Assembly (NCBI GenBank): GCA_902984215.1
Contig: CADWAF010000710.1
Location: 1-64,000 of the forward strand
Reading direction: 5' to 3'
Origin: Willaertia magna
Lineage: Eukaryota > Heterolobosea > Eutetramitea > Acrasida > Naegleriidae
Length of the DNA stretch: 64,000 nt
Shown here piece after piece: positions 45,887 through 55,580 of the stretch; position 1 is the stretch's first letter, and the number at the start of each line of letters is the position of its first letter. Made by a program: the position numbers and the translations under genes. Under the pieces are notes generated by a model. The model worked only from the letters and a program-made list of their open reading frames with translations. It was not told where the DNA came from and ran no database searches.

Positions 45887-46430
45887 TTTTTTTTGGTTTT
45901 CTTAAAAGAAGAACAATACTTTTGAACTAGAAATAAGAACTGATTTTGCTTTTCTAGTCCTGTGAAGAAAATTAATTATTGGCATCGCTGTCACTTAAAC
46001 ATTTTCTTGTGTTTGTGGGAAAAAATTGCCTTTAGATTTACACATTGGAGTTTATGTGATCAAAATAATTCTTTGTGCTTTCCTAATTCCGAGTTTCTTT
46101 AAGATGAATAGTAATATGAACTGAAAAACATCAGAATACAAATGGACTAAACCCAATGTAATTAAGTAATGTCACTTGCTCGAATTAACAAGACAAAAAG
46201 CCCCAAAAGTTATAGAAAACACAAAAAAGTCTTTAAGTTATCCTGTAAACAACACCGTAAAAAATACGTTCGCTTAATTTAACTAGTGGTCCAGATATAG
46301 TACGATTATCTTCTCAAAATAAAACTGTAGACAGGATGTCAAATGCTCTGATATGGTGGATGTTTACAAAAATAATCAAATTTACAAAAACCATGTGTAT
46401 CTGAGACGCTGAAAATCTCTATTTGTGACA
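45887..46430. promoter_or_regulatory. Divergent spacer between glycosyltransferase and RWP-RK-like genes
   Basis: About 540 bases with a fairly balanced composition for this window. I see no ORF longer than a few codons with a plausible start and no tRNA. It must hold both promoters. Confidence 0.4.
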
Positions 46431-47315
46431 ATGCGGGGTCCATATAATAGTAAAACCTTTTTTCCACCAAGAAACAAAACGTTTAATATGAAAAAAAGAT
46501 ATTTGCTAGAGATGAATGGCAGCAGCAGCAATAACAACGTCGCGCTTTCTTCATCTCCTTTAAAACAAAGAAGAAGTAGTAGTGAAAGTAGAAGTGGTAG
46601 TAGTGGAGGTGGGAGTTTGGAAGGTGATGTAAATTTAAATCTTTTTGTTCAACAACAAGTTAAAAAGCGAAAAACACATTCAACTACAACCAAGCATAAC
46701 AACAATCATAACAACAATCATAACAACAATCATAACAACATGCATTTAGAAGGTAGTGATAAAACCCAAACATATTTAAACAGATGTGATGGTTATATAC
46801 CCAACAATGAAACATGCAACAACCAATTTGAATTAACATTTACATTTAATGGAACCAACAATCAACAAGAATACAAACAACAACATGTAGAAACGTCACC
46901 TGTAAAGAGGCATAATAAGAAACAGTCGAGAAATACATTTAAAGTGATAGAAAAAGCAATCATGTTGAAAATGTTGCACTTATCCCAATCTTCTGCTGCA
47001 TACTTACTTAATGTTAGCATGTCAACATTGAAAAGACGATTCTATGATTTGAAAGAAGATTTACAAATGGATAGATGGCCACAATTCTATGAAGATTTTG
47101 CAAACAATCCTAATTTCAATTACATTTACCCAATGAGAATACCTTTCATATTAAACGAAAGTAACAGAGATGAAAAGGATATTTCCAAAGACGAATTAGA
47201 TGAAATAATTAAATCATTTCGTCAATCCGCAACGACATCAACATGTACACAACAAACAAACCACTCCTCTTCATCTTCTCCCAGTGGAGGAGGAATCGTA
47301 ATCTATAAATTGTAG
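46431..47315 (+). CDS. RWP-RK-like putative transcription factor
   Basis: A single exon of 294 residues from the ATG at 46431. Ser-rich and His/Asn-rich low-complexity regions precede a short DNA-binding-like domain at about residues 165-220: FKVIEKAIMLKMLHLSQ, then AAYLLNVSMSTLKRRFYDL and the closing DRWPQF. The helix-turn-helix with final RWP matches the RWP-RK pattern, although RK is replaced by QF. RWP-RK proteins occur in plants, slime moulds and heteroloboseans. The rest of the protein is disordered. Nuclear role is inferred. Confidence 0.55.
   Translation: MRGPYNSKTFFPPRNKTFNMKKRYLLEMNGSSSNNNVALSSSPLKQRRSSSESRSGSSGGGSLEGDVNLNLFVQQQVKKRKTHSTTTKHNNNHNNNHNNNHNNMHLEGSDKTQTYLNRCDGYIPNNETCNNQFELTFTFNGTNNQQEYKQQHVETSPVKRHNKKQSRNTFKVIEKAIMLKMLHLSQSSAAYLLNVSMSTLKRRFYDLKEDLQMDRWPQFYEDFANNPNFNYIYPMRIPFILNESNRDEKDISKDELDEIIKSFRQSATTSTCTQQTNHSSSSSPSGGGIVIYKL
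46695..46740 (+). repeat. 12-bp tandem repeat, 3.8 copies, in coding sequence
   Basis: The unit CATAACAACAAT is repeated with no mismatch across 46 bases and encodes a His/Asn array (HNNN units). It is inside the RWP-RK-like gene. Such arrays change copy number by slippage. Confidence 0.9.
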
Positions 47316-47538
47316 CTCAAATCTAAGATAACTACAAAAATGGAGGATCCTCTTTACCAAATTAGAATGCGCTTCGATATCAAATTAATTGAAGGTTTTT
47401 GAGACATACTGCCAGCTTTTAAATTATTGTAGAATTATGCTTTACTTTAGGTGACTTGTTCTTAAAATCGAGAATAACTTCATTTAAATTTTGTAAACTA
47501 TTGGTGTCAGCTTTCATAAAAAATACATTTAATCAACA

Positions 47539-48470
47539 TTACATTAAAAGACAACACTTTACGTCTTTTGTTCTTGCGTCTTTAGAAGATGGTCTTATTT
47601 TAAAACGGTCTGGGTCTAAAACACTTGCTATTGCATTCGTAAATACTTCTTCCAATCCTTCTCTTGTTTTTGCACTACACTCACAATAAGTTATACACCC
47701 AGTAAATAGAGATACTTCTTTACCTTCCTCTTCACTAACTATAGATTCTCCTTGCTCTTGTAGAATTTTTTGAGTTTTTGGATCATTTCTTAAATCTTTC
47801 TTTAGCCCAACAAGTAAAATAGGTGTTTCCTTCAAATGCTTTCTAATTTCGGGAATCCATTTATCTCTAATATTTGTTAAACTGGTTTTTGAAATGACTG
47901 AAAAGCCTGATGAATAATAAGTATTTTAGATCTTTTTACTTTTACTTACAAGCAAGAAAAACATGAGTCTCCGGATATGATAAGGGACGCCTTATAAAAT
48001 AAGTTTTTTAAAGTAAACATAAACTTACAATTCATCGTAGTCTTCTTGTCCAGCCTATTTTACCTTAAGAAGTTGTTATAATAATATTTACTTACCGTAT
48101 CCTTAAACATGATTAGTTAATAATATAATGATAAAAAACTTACCCATAGCCCAAGGCTAACAGTCTTATTCCCGAAAAGAGTATTTGCGTTATAATTATC
48201 GAAAACTGTTGGCATATAATCCTCTGGAAATTGATTATTGGCATAGCAATATAACATACCTTAATAGAATGTCGGAAAAGTAATTTTTAAATTAATATTA
48301 ATTAAACAATAATACACTTACAAGTCTAAAAACATTAAGCAAAATAATTTATATTCTTCTTACCTTTCCAACTGCTCCATCCCCTACAACTACAAGCTAT
48401 GAACAACATCATTTGCAATCAAAGCCTTAAAAAAAACTTGAATAATCCTTACCTTAATAGTAGTATCCAT
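47539..48470 (-). CDS. Rho/Rac-family small GTPase with eight exons, including 4-nt and 6-nt microexons
   Basis: Minus-strand exons: 48470-48453, 48396-48364, 48325-48322 (ACTT, 4 nt), 48259-48144, 48101-48096 (GATACG, 6 nt), 48054-48029, 47990-47950 and 47906-47539. They sum to 612 nt, 203 residues plus stop. The seven introns are 38-62 nt and all GT-AG. Joined, they give [42 protein letters not shown] and ECSAK in uninterrupted family order, so the microexons are required. The C-terminus ends CCLLM (CAAX). TKxD is replaced by LKKD. It should be a membrane-bound actin regulator. The divergent Rac at 37449 has no shared intron position that I can see. Confidence 0.88.
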
Positions 48471-48692
48471 TTTTTAATAATCTTTTTTGCAAATTACTTG
48501 AAACGCAGGGAAGGAGCTTATTCAACGGAACTAACACTACTGTACATTCCAAAAAGCCGTTCGTTTAAACAAATAACATCAAAGTAAGTGCAAAGACCAC
48601 CTGATTGGCTTAAAGGGTCAAATATCCTGCCTGCTGTCCATCGTTAGATAAAATGTTAAAGAATAATTTTATCCAATTAAAAATAAATAAAA

Positions 48693-50324
48693 ATGCCGTT
48701 ACCAGATGAGATTAGACGTTATTCATTTTATGCAGTTGGTGGATTAACATTTCTTTGTTTAACATCATTTATTTTTTATAATAATTATCAATTATTTGAA
48801 CCACATTTTCAAGTATTATTTTGGAGTATTTGTACATCAATAATTTTATCAAAAATTAAACAACCAATTAAATATTTATTAATAAATTTAAATTTTAAAA
48901 TTAAAATATTTTTTAATATTTCTTTATGGATTAATTATTTTTATTTTTTATTTTATTTTATTTTTAATTGGAGTAAAATTGATTTAACAGAACGTTTATT
49001 AATTATAATTTTATTTTTAATAATTGCAGTTATTTTATTATTCCCATTTTTAACATCTTATGATGTATTGTCAACTGTCTTTACAATTATTTTAACATTT
49101 ATTGTAATTATTGGTTTAACTTTATTAATTGCTAGAACAGGATATTTAGAAAGTAAAATAGCATCAAATATGGTAATGGAATTTATTGATAAAAATAGAG
49201 ATACTTATTTACATTTAATACAAAATAAAAATATTTTACAAAATCCTGGAAATGAAACGAATAGCGTTACAATTTGGAGAGCGGGAGAAAATTATTGTAA
49301 TGGAATTATGGGTATTTTATTAAAATATTCAGATGTTACAAAAAATATTATAAATATACCTGTTTTACAAGATGATAATTTAAAAAATGAATTTTGTAAA
49401 AATCAAATTAATTATTTACAAGAAAATATTTATAATTTTATAAATTATATTTTAAATTTTGTAACTTCAAATATTGGAATATTTGGAAATACTTTACAAT
49501 CATTATTTGAAATAACTTTAAATTTAATTTATAATTTAAAAAACTTTATAGTTTCCTTTTTTATTTATATTTTATTTGTATTTTATTTTGTAAAGAATGA
49601 TGAATATTTTATTGAAAAAGTTAAAGATTTCTCACCATTTACAAAAGAAGAATCTGAAATGATCTTAAAGAAAATGGATCTAAATATTTTAGGTACTTTT
49701 AATTATGCTTTATTATTTGCTTTTTGTAATTTCTTAATGACAAGTTTCTCTTTCTATTTTGTTGGATTTGAAGTTATCTTTATCTTTGGTTTTATCTCTG
49801 CTTTCTTAAGTATAGTACCTGTTATTAGTAATTGGATTATTTGGTTACCTGCAACTATCTATATCATATCTAGAGATGGTTGGTTTAATATTAATTGGTT
49901 AATTATCTTATTGTCACATTTATCTTTATATTTTATTGATGGTTTAATTTATAAAAATTTCTTTAAAAATCAAAATCCAACTTTATTAGGTGTTTCAATT
50001 TTATTAGGTGTTTATGTTTGGAGTTATTCTGGAATTATTAAAGGTCCTTTATTTATTACTTTAGGTTTAACTTTATTTAATATGATTATGAGTTTTAATG
50101 AAGAAGAACAAAAACAACAATCTAATTCACCAAGCACTACTAATTTAAATAGAATAAATAGAAGACATGAAAGAGGAAGAAGTTTTTATGATTTATTAAG
50201 TGGTTTCTTACAAAGAGATGATGATAATACTAAGGTTGAAATGTCAATCACAGAAAAACCTTCAGGCACAACTGAAACTGTCATTACAACTGAGAAATTA
50301 AAACCAAAAAGTGAACAAGAATAA
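48693..50324 (+). CDS. TMEM245/AI-2E-family membrane protein
   Basis: A single exon of 543 residues with about eight membrane helices. N-terminal helices (residues 10-145) are followed by a lumenal/cytosolic helical stretch. The conserved block then follows: a helical pair (IFGNTLQSLFEI), VFYFVKNDEYF, and the helix VGFEVIFIFGFISAFLSIVP. The order and the SxVP turn match the PF01594 AI-2E transporter family, which includes eukaryotic TMEM245. The C-terminus is a polar cytosolic tail. Transport substrate is unknown, and many members are not proven transporters. Confidence 0.75.
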   Translation: MPLPDEIRRYSFYAVGGLTFLCLTSFIFYNNYQLFEPHFQVLFWSICTSIILSKIKQPIKYLLINLNFKIKIFFNISLWINYFYFLFYFIFNWSKIDLTERLLIIILFLIIAVILLFPFLTSYDVLSTVFTIILTFIVIIGLTLLIARTGYLESKIASNMVMEFIDKNRDTYLHLIQNKNILQNPGNETNSVTIWRAGENYCNGIMGILLKYSDVTKNIINIPVLQDDNLKNEFCKNQINYLQENIYNFINYILNFVTSNIGIFGNTLQSLFEITLNLIYNLKNFIVSFFIYILFVFYFVKNDEYFIEKVKDFSPFTKEESEMILKKMDLNILGTFNYALLFAFCNFLMTSFSFYFVGFEVIFIFGFISAFLSIVPVISNWIIWLPATIYIISRDGWFNINWLIILLSHLSLYFIDGLIYKNFFKNQNPTLLGVSILLGVYVWSYSGIIKGPLFITLGLTLFNMIMSFNEEEQKQQSNSPSTTNLNRINRRHERGRSFYDLLSGFLQRDDDNTKVEMSITEKPSGTTETVITTEKLKPKSEQE

Positions 50325-50368
50325 AATTTAGTATTTAAATAAGGAAATTACAAATGGAATTAAATAAT

Positions 50369-51781
50369 TTATTCAATATTGATATCAGTAAAACTATTTT
50401 CATTATTTACAATTTCATTCAAGTTCTTTTTAAAATACTTTAATGATTTTGATTGATTTTCTAATGTTTGTCTTTTGTAAACAACAAGATGCCATCCTCC
50501 AACACTAATATCATTATATTCTTTTTCTTTATCATCATTCTCAAAATCAAAGTAATACATGTGAATATTGTTATTAGGTTGACCAATATCTTTCTTAAAA
50601 TAACATTCTAATGTGTTATTTCCTTTAAATGCTTGAATTATATCACCAATAATATAAATTGAACTTTCATTTCTAAAAACAGTATTAATTGAAGAACATT
50701 TTAAGTTCTGTACCTTAAAAGGTAATTTATGAACTAATCTACTTTCATCTTTCAAACCAATTGGAAATGGTGGTACAATAACCTTATCACAATTAACATT
50801 ATTATTACCATCCTTAGATATTCCACATTGATTATAAGCATTATACCCAAAAGAATAAACATCACCATTATCCAATAATAAAATTGTATTAAAATAACCA
50901 CATTGAATATCTTTAATTGTTAAAGTGTTCTCAAAAGATAAATTAATTTCCTTAAATTCGCCAACAGATGCATTACCATTTTGTACTAAAAAAGTATCAT
51001 CTCCTTCACCAAATAATTTATTAATTACTTTACCATTCTCATTAAATTCTTCAATTACAACAAATGATGATCTAGCACTTGTCGCTAATAACTTTATTCT
51101 TTTCTTTTTAATTAAATCTTGTTTAGTATCAGTATATTGGAAACCATTTACAGTTTGACAGGTATATAATCTACCTTTTTTATCTAAGATATTAACTAAT
51201 TGACCTAAAGTACTGTGAGATAGTTTTGAGATACCACTTTCAATAAAATCAGTTACAACAGCTACATGATTGTCTGATGTTTGAAAAATGAAAAGTAAAT
51301 CATTTTTCATTTGTAAAATTATATTTGAATAATTAGCATAAACATTTTTTAATTGAAATGTTTTTGGATCATTTTTAATTTCATCACTTATTTTATTATT
51401 TAATTTTTGTTGTAAAAATAATTTATAATTTAAATAAAAATATTCTACATCTTCAACACCATGATGAAAAGCAACATGATTGACATCACCAATCTTTGAT
51501 TTTTCCTTTTCAACATTAAATTTAATTGAAAATGGAATATTTATATAACTTGTTGTAAAGTTTTGTGTTGTAAGATATAGATCATCTCTATTAAAACTAT
51601 TACACCAAAAGATTGTAAAAGTACCACCTGAAATTATTTCTTTTAATGAAATGGTTGGAATTCCATTTAATTGTTCTTGTTTAAAAGTGGTCGGTATTGT
51701 CGGGTCTAATGGAAAAACAATTGTGGTAGATGGACATGGATATTGTTTTAATGGGAATTGGAGGACTTCAGCTTTAAACAT
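50369..51781 (-). CDS. RCC1-repeat-like beta-propeller protein
   Basis: A single exon of 470 residues. RCC1-type blades are visible at about residues 290-330 (IQCGYFNTILLLDNGDVYSFGYNAYNQ in part) and, more weakly, at 185-215 (GQLVNILDKKGRLY) and 405-450 (VGGWHLVVY). Other blades are degenerate. RCC1-like proteins act as exchange factors or protein adaptors; none of the RCC1 chromatin-binding features is obvious. No signal peptide. It is convergent with the TMEM245-like gene (stops 45 bases apart). Confidence 0.65.
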   Translation of the reverse strand: MFKAEVLQFPLKQYPCPSTTIVFPLDPTIPTTFKQEQLNGIPTISLKEIISGGTFTIFWCNSFNRDDLYLTTQNFTTSYINIPFSIKFNVEKEKSKIGDVNHVAFHHGVEDVEYFYLNYKLFLQQKLNNKISDEIKNDPKTFQLKNVYANYSNIILQMKNDLLFIFQTSDNHVAVVTDFIESGISKLSHSTLGQLVNILDKKGRLYTCQTVNGFQYTDTKQDLIKKKRIKLLATSARSSFVVIEEFNENGKVINKLFGEGDDTFLVQNGNASVGEFKEINLSFENTLTIKDIQCGYFNTILLLDNGDVYSFGYNAYNQCGISKDGNNNVNCDKVIVPPFPIGLKDESRLVHKLPFKVQNLKCSSINTVFRNESSIYIIGDIIQAFKGNNTLECYFKKDIGQPNNNIHMYYFDFENDDKEKEYNDISVGGWHLVVYKRQTLENQSKSLKYFKKNLNEIVNNENSFTDINIE

Positions 51782-51899
51782 TTTTTTTTAATGATCTTAA
51801 ATTTTTTTAAATTTTTGTTTACAATAATTATAAAGAAAATAACAATATAAATAATAAATATAAATAATAAAGAAAACAAATATATTATCAATAAAAATA

Positions 51900-54186
51900 T
51901 TATTGAATATTTCTACTTTCAATTATTTCTTCTTCCTGTAACATACTTTTTGGTTTCTCTTCTATTTCCTGCTCTTCTTGATTTTCTGTGCCATTATTGT
52001 TACTAATGTTACGTTCTTTTATATTTCTATATTTATATCTTCTAGCCAATAGAATAAATATACCCAAAGCTACAACCATTAAGAATGCAAATAATGAAAA
52101 TTCAATAACTTGTTTGTAAATATATTTAGGTGTTCTAATTAATGCTACAATTACAACTACAACATTACCCATACTAACAGTTAATAAATAATACGCTTGC
52201 ATTAATGATTTCTAAATATTATTTTAAATATTATTTATAAAAAAATATTGTAAATTATATATTTTGTAAACTAACTTACCATTTCCTTTGGGGCTTGTGA
52301 ATAAGCAAATTCTAAACCAGTGACAGAAACTAAAATCTCACCAACAGATAATAATACATATTGTGGTATTTGCCAAGCTACATGCACTTGATTTGGATAT
52401 AATTGTACAAATATCTCAACAATTGCAGCAGCTACAAATGATAAAGCAGTAATCACCATACCAATTGCTATCTTTCTTAATGGAGTTGGATTAACAAGAC
52501 GTGATGCTAATTTATAAATAAATCTATCAAATACAATAACTAAACAGATAACTAATAATGGATTTAATGTTGTAATTTGATCTGCTCCAAATTCATAACT
52601 ACCAACTTTTCTATTCATTAATTCAGCTTGAAATACAAATCTACTTGAATGTTGATCAAATAAACTCCAAAAGATTACAATAGGTAATAAAATTATAATT
52701 ACACTCCATACTGATTTAACATCATATACTTCTTTTTGACTGTATTTAACTAATGCTTTATCTAACCATTTACCAATACCACTACTATTATTAACAACAG
52801 TATTTGTTGATGGACTATTGGCATTTTCCTGTTCAATACCATTTGTTTGATCTATACTTTCACGGTCAATTGAAGGAATCATTTCAGTATTTTGATAACT
52901 GTCACCTCTTCTTCTTTTAAATGTTTCTTTTAATGCAAATAAATTAATATTACAAAACACAAAAATTGGATTATTTCTGAAACCAGTAGGTGGAACATTT
53001 TTATACCACCTTTTACCTATAGCAAATATAATGATAGCAATAACTAATAATATGGCAGGGACGGCAAATGCAACAGAATAACCAAAATTAGTTCTAATAA
53101 TTGGTGAAATAAAAGAACTAACCATTGAACCTAAATTAATACTAAAATAGAAAATAGAGAAGAATGAAGCTAATAATTCTGTTTGGTTTGCTTTAAATTG
53201 GTCACCACCTTATAATTATTATTGAATTAACATTAAATAATTTAAATAAATAATTTACTAACCCATAGTTGAAACAGATGATTTAATACCACCAGTACCA
53301 AATGCAACTAAAATTAAACCAATAATTGCTCCCCACCAATGTGGTGGATCTCCTGTTAATTTATCAATTGCTGTAATACTAACAATTATTTGTCCAACAC
53401 AATAAATACCTAATTAATTACAAATAAATAATAATATTAAATAAACTGTTAAATAAAATAATACCTACTTCCTAATCCAACAATAGTCCAATACTTTCCA
53501 ATTAAAGCATCAGCTAAAAATCCACCAATTAAAGGTGTGAGATAAGCAAAAAACATAAAAGCATGATTAATAGCTGTAGCAGCATCTTCATCAAATAATA
53601 AATAATTTTTTAAATATAAAGATAAAATAGTTTTAAAACCATAATAAGCAAATCTTTCACATAGTTCATTTAAAATAATAAACCAAACAGCAATTGGATA
53701 ATCAATAAATACAAAATATTTACGAAATAGAGATCTATTAGTTTGTTCTTTAATATCATTATCATCAGAGAAAACATCTTCTTCTTCTTGATCCATGTCT
53801 TTAAGTGAAGAAGTTGAAATATTTTCACGTTCTGCTAAAGTTGGTTGACTTTCATCCATTTCTGAATAGTCCCCATGACTTTTACTATTTTTCATTTGTT
53901 GTTGATTATTATTTACATTTGTTAAGTTATTATTATCATAATCTATTGTTGTTAAATTATTATTTATAACTGTGTTGTCATTATTATTGAATTGTAAAAG
54001 ACTTGAAGAATTATCAAAAGAAGAACTAATACGATGATGTACAGATGATTCATGTTGTTGTTCATTATTATTAATACCATTTACCATCAACAAATGATTG
54101 TCAGTCGTTGCAGTTGAACTACCTGTATTACCATTAATCCCGACAATATTGTCATCATCACCCGATTGGCTTTGATGGAAGGACAT
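51900..54186 (-). CDS. POT/PTR2-family proton-coupled peptide transporter
   Basis: Exons 54186-53469, 53409-53263, 53208-52280 and 52211-51900 (introns 59, 54 and 68 nt; one donor is GTTAGT) join to 701 residues. A long Asn/Ser-rich cytosolic head (about 175 residues) precedes 12 helices. ELCERFAYYGF in helix 1 and FGTGGIKSSVSTMGGDQF (residues about 282-299) are the two PTR2 signatures. The splice between exons 2 and 3 falls inside the second. The last exon starts KSLMQAYYLLT and holds two helices. It imports di- and tripeptides with protons at the plasma or lysosomal membrane. Confidence 0.92.
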
Positions 54187-54306
54187 TTTTTTTATTGATG
54201 CTTTTGTAAAACAGTTGTTTGGAAATTTTAACTATGCCAATTATAAGGCAAATGTTTTGAGGAATGTTTCAATTGTTACACTATATCTATTTAGTGCGTA
54301 CTATTA

Positions 54307-55512
54307 CTATCTATCGCATGTATTATTGTTGTTGTAGATTTCGATAAGTTTTGTTTCTATATCTTGTTGCATTTGATTTAAATAAGTTGAAAGTAAGGAC
54401 TGTGTTGTTTGATTGTCTGATATTTGTATAGTTGGATATGAATAAGGCTTTTGTGGTTGATATAGTTCATTGGAAAATAAATAAAATAGTAGAAAATGTT
54501 TGTATAATACTCTTATTATGGTATTTTCAGATAAAAATATTAAAAAATCTTTCGTGAAAACTATCTTTATCATTTTTGTTAAATAATAATCTAAAATTTC
54601 ATAAAAATTATATTTTATACTGTTAGAATTATAAGGAAAGTAAACATTACAATGTTCACCCAAATCAAAAAAGATTTTATACTTTACTTTAAAATATGTT
54701 GAAACAGGGTCCATTAAGAACTTTGACAAAATTCCCCCAGAATCAATTCCGTCACAAACCCAAGCGCCAGATTTATCACTACTACTACAAAGAAATAACG
54801 TTTCAAATTTACTTTTGGATTTGTTTACAAAATTATTAATGATTTCAATATTAGTATGACAACATTCCATTATAAATAAATTATTTAAATGTTTTATATT
54901 TAATAAATTAAAGAATGTATTGTAAGATAAATGATTTTCTTGAAATTGTAAACCTAGTTCTTTTTCACCGTGACCACTCCAATAAATTATATTTAAATTA
55001 TTAAAATTGGTTATGGAGCTAGTACTGGATTGTAATAACTTGGTTGACCAATTTTTTATATATTTAACAGAAGTATTTAAATCATAATTACAAATCATTT
55101 TATATTTAATTTTTATTTGATTATTAATTATATTTTCAATTAAATAAAGTATATTAAATAAATCTTGATTAATATTTATAATACATTTAGAATATAATTC
55201 AAATTGTTGAGAATAATCATTAATTGCATTATGAATTGACATATTTCCACAAGAAGAGAAATCACCTAAATTTCCAATCAATAATAAATAAATAGATTGT
55301 TGAAAAGAATTAATTAAATTATTATAAAATTTTTCTTCTTTTATAAAATTATATTCTTCCACATTATCGGATATAAATACCTTGTCATTATTAATTACAG
55401 TATTAATTAACCTTTTATTATCAGTTTTTAATCTTTCTGGAAATATATGATTCAATAATTGAGAAAGTCTTTCCACATGCCTTGAAATTAATAAATGATT
55501 CAGGCTTTGCAT
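54307..55512 (-). CDS. Divergent caspase-fold (C14-like) protein
   Basis: A single exon of 401 residues from the ATG at 55512. A hydrophobic strand (IYLLLIGN) is followed by a loop and the helix MSIHNAINDYSQQF. The strand LNIIYWSGHG carries the His-Gly pair and the strand LFIMECCHT carries a Cys dyad. This strand-helix order with SGHG and xxCxx is that of metacaspases and other caspase-haemoglobinase folds. A second half (about 130 residues) is helix-rich with no known domain. The polybasic, low-complexity C-terminus ends in Asn. Whether it is proteolytic is unknown; both putative catalytic residues are present. Confidence 0.6.
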   Translation of the reverse strand: MQSLNHLLISRHVERLSQLLNHIFPERLKTDNKRLINTVINNDKVFISDNVEEYNFIKEEKFYNNLINSFQQSIYLLLIGNLGDFSSCGNMSIHNAINDYSQQFELYSKCIININQDLFNILYLIENIINNQIKIKYKMICNYDLNTSVKYIKNWSTKLLQSSTSSITNFNNLNIIYWSGHGEKELGLQFQENHLSYNTFFNLLNIKHLNNLFIMECCHTNIEIINNFVNKSKSKFETLFLCSSSDKSGAWVCDGIDSGGILSKFLMDPVSTYFKVKYKIFFDLGEHCNVYFPYNSNSIKYNFYEILDYYLTKMIKIVFTKDFLIFLSENTIIRVLYKHFLLFYLFSNELYQPQKPYSYPTIQISDNQTTQSLLSTYLNQMQQDIETKLIEIYNNNNTCDR

Positions 55513-55537
55513 TCTTTCTTTCAAAAATTATTTAAAT

Positions 55538-55550
55538 TAGCGCCAAAAAA
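55538..55550. promoter_or_regulatory. E2F-like site in a 70-bp divergent promoter
   Basis: TAGCGCCAAAAAA matches the E2F half-consensus (GCGCCAAA) between the divergent starts of the caspase-like and DYRK-like genes. In AT-rich DNA this is unlikely by chance, but binding is not shown. Confidence 0.35.
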
Positions 55551-55580
55551 AATTGTTTTTCGTTAAATGAATGATTCATC

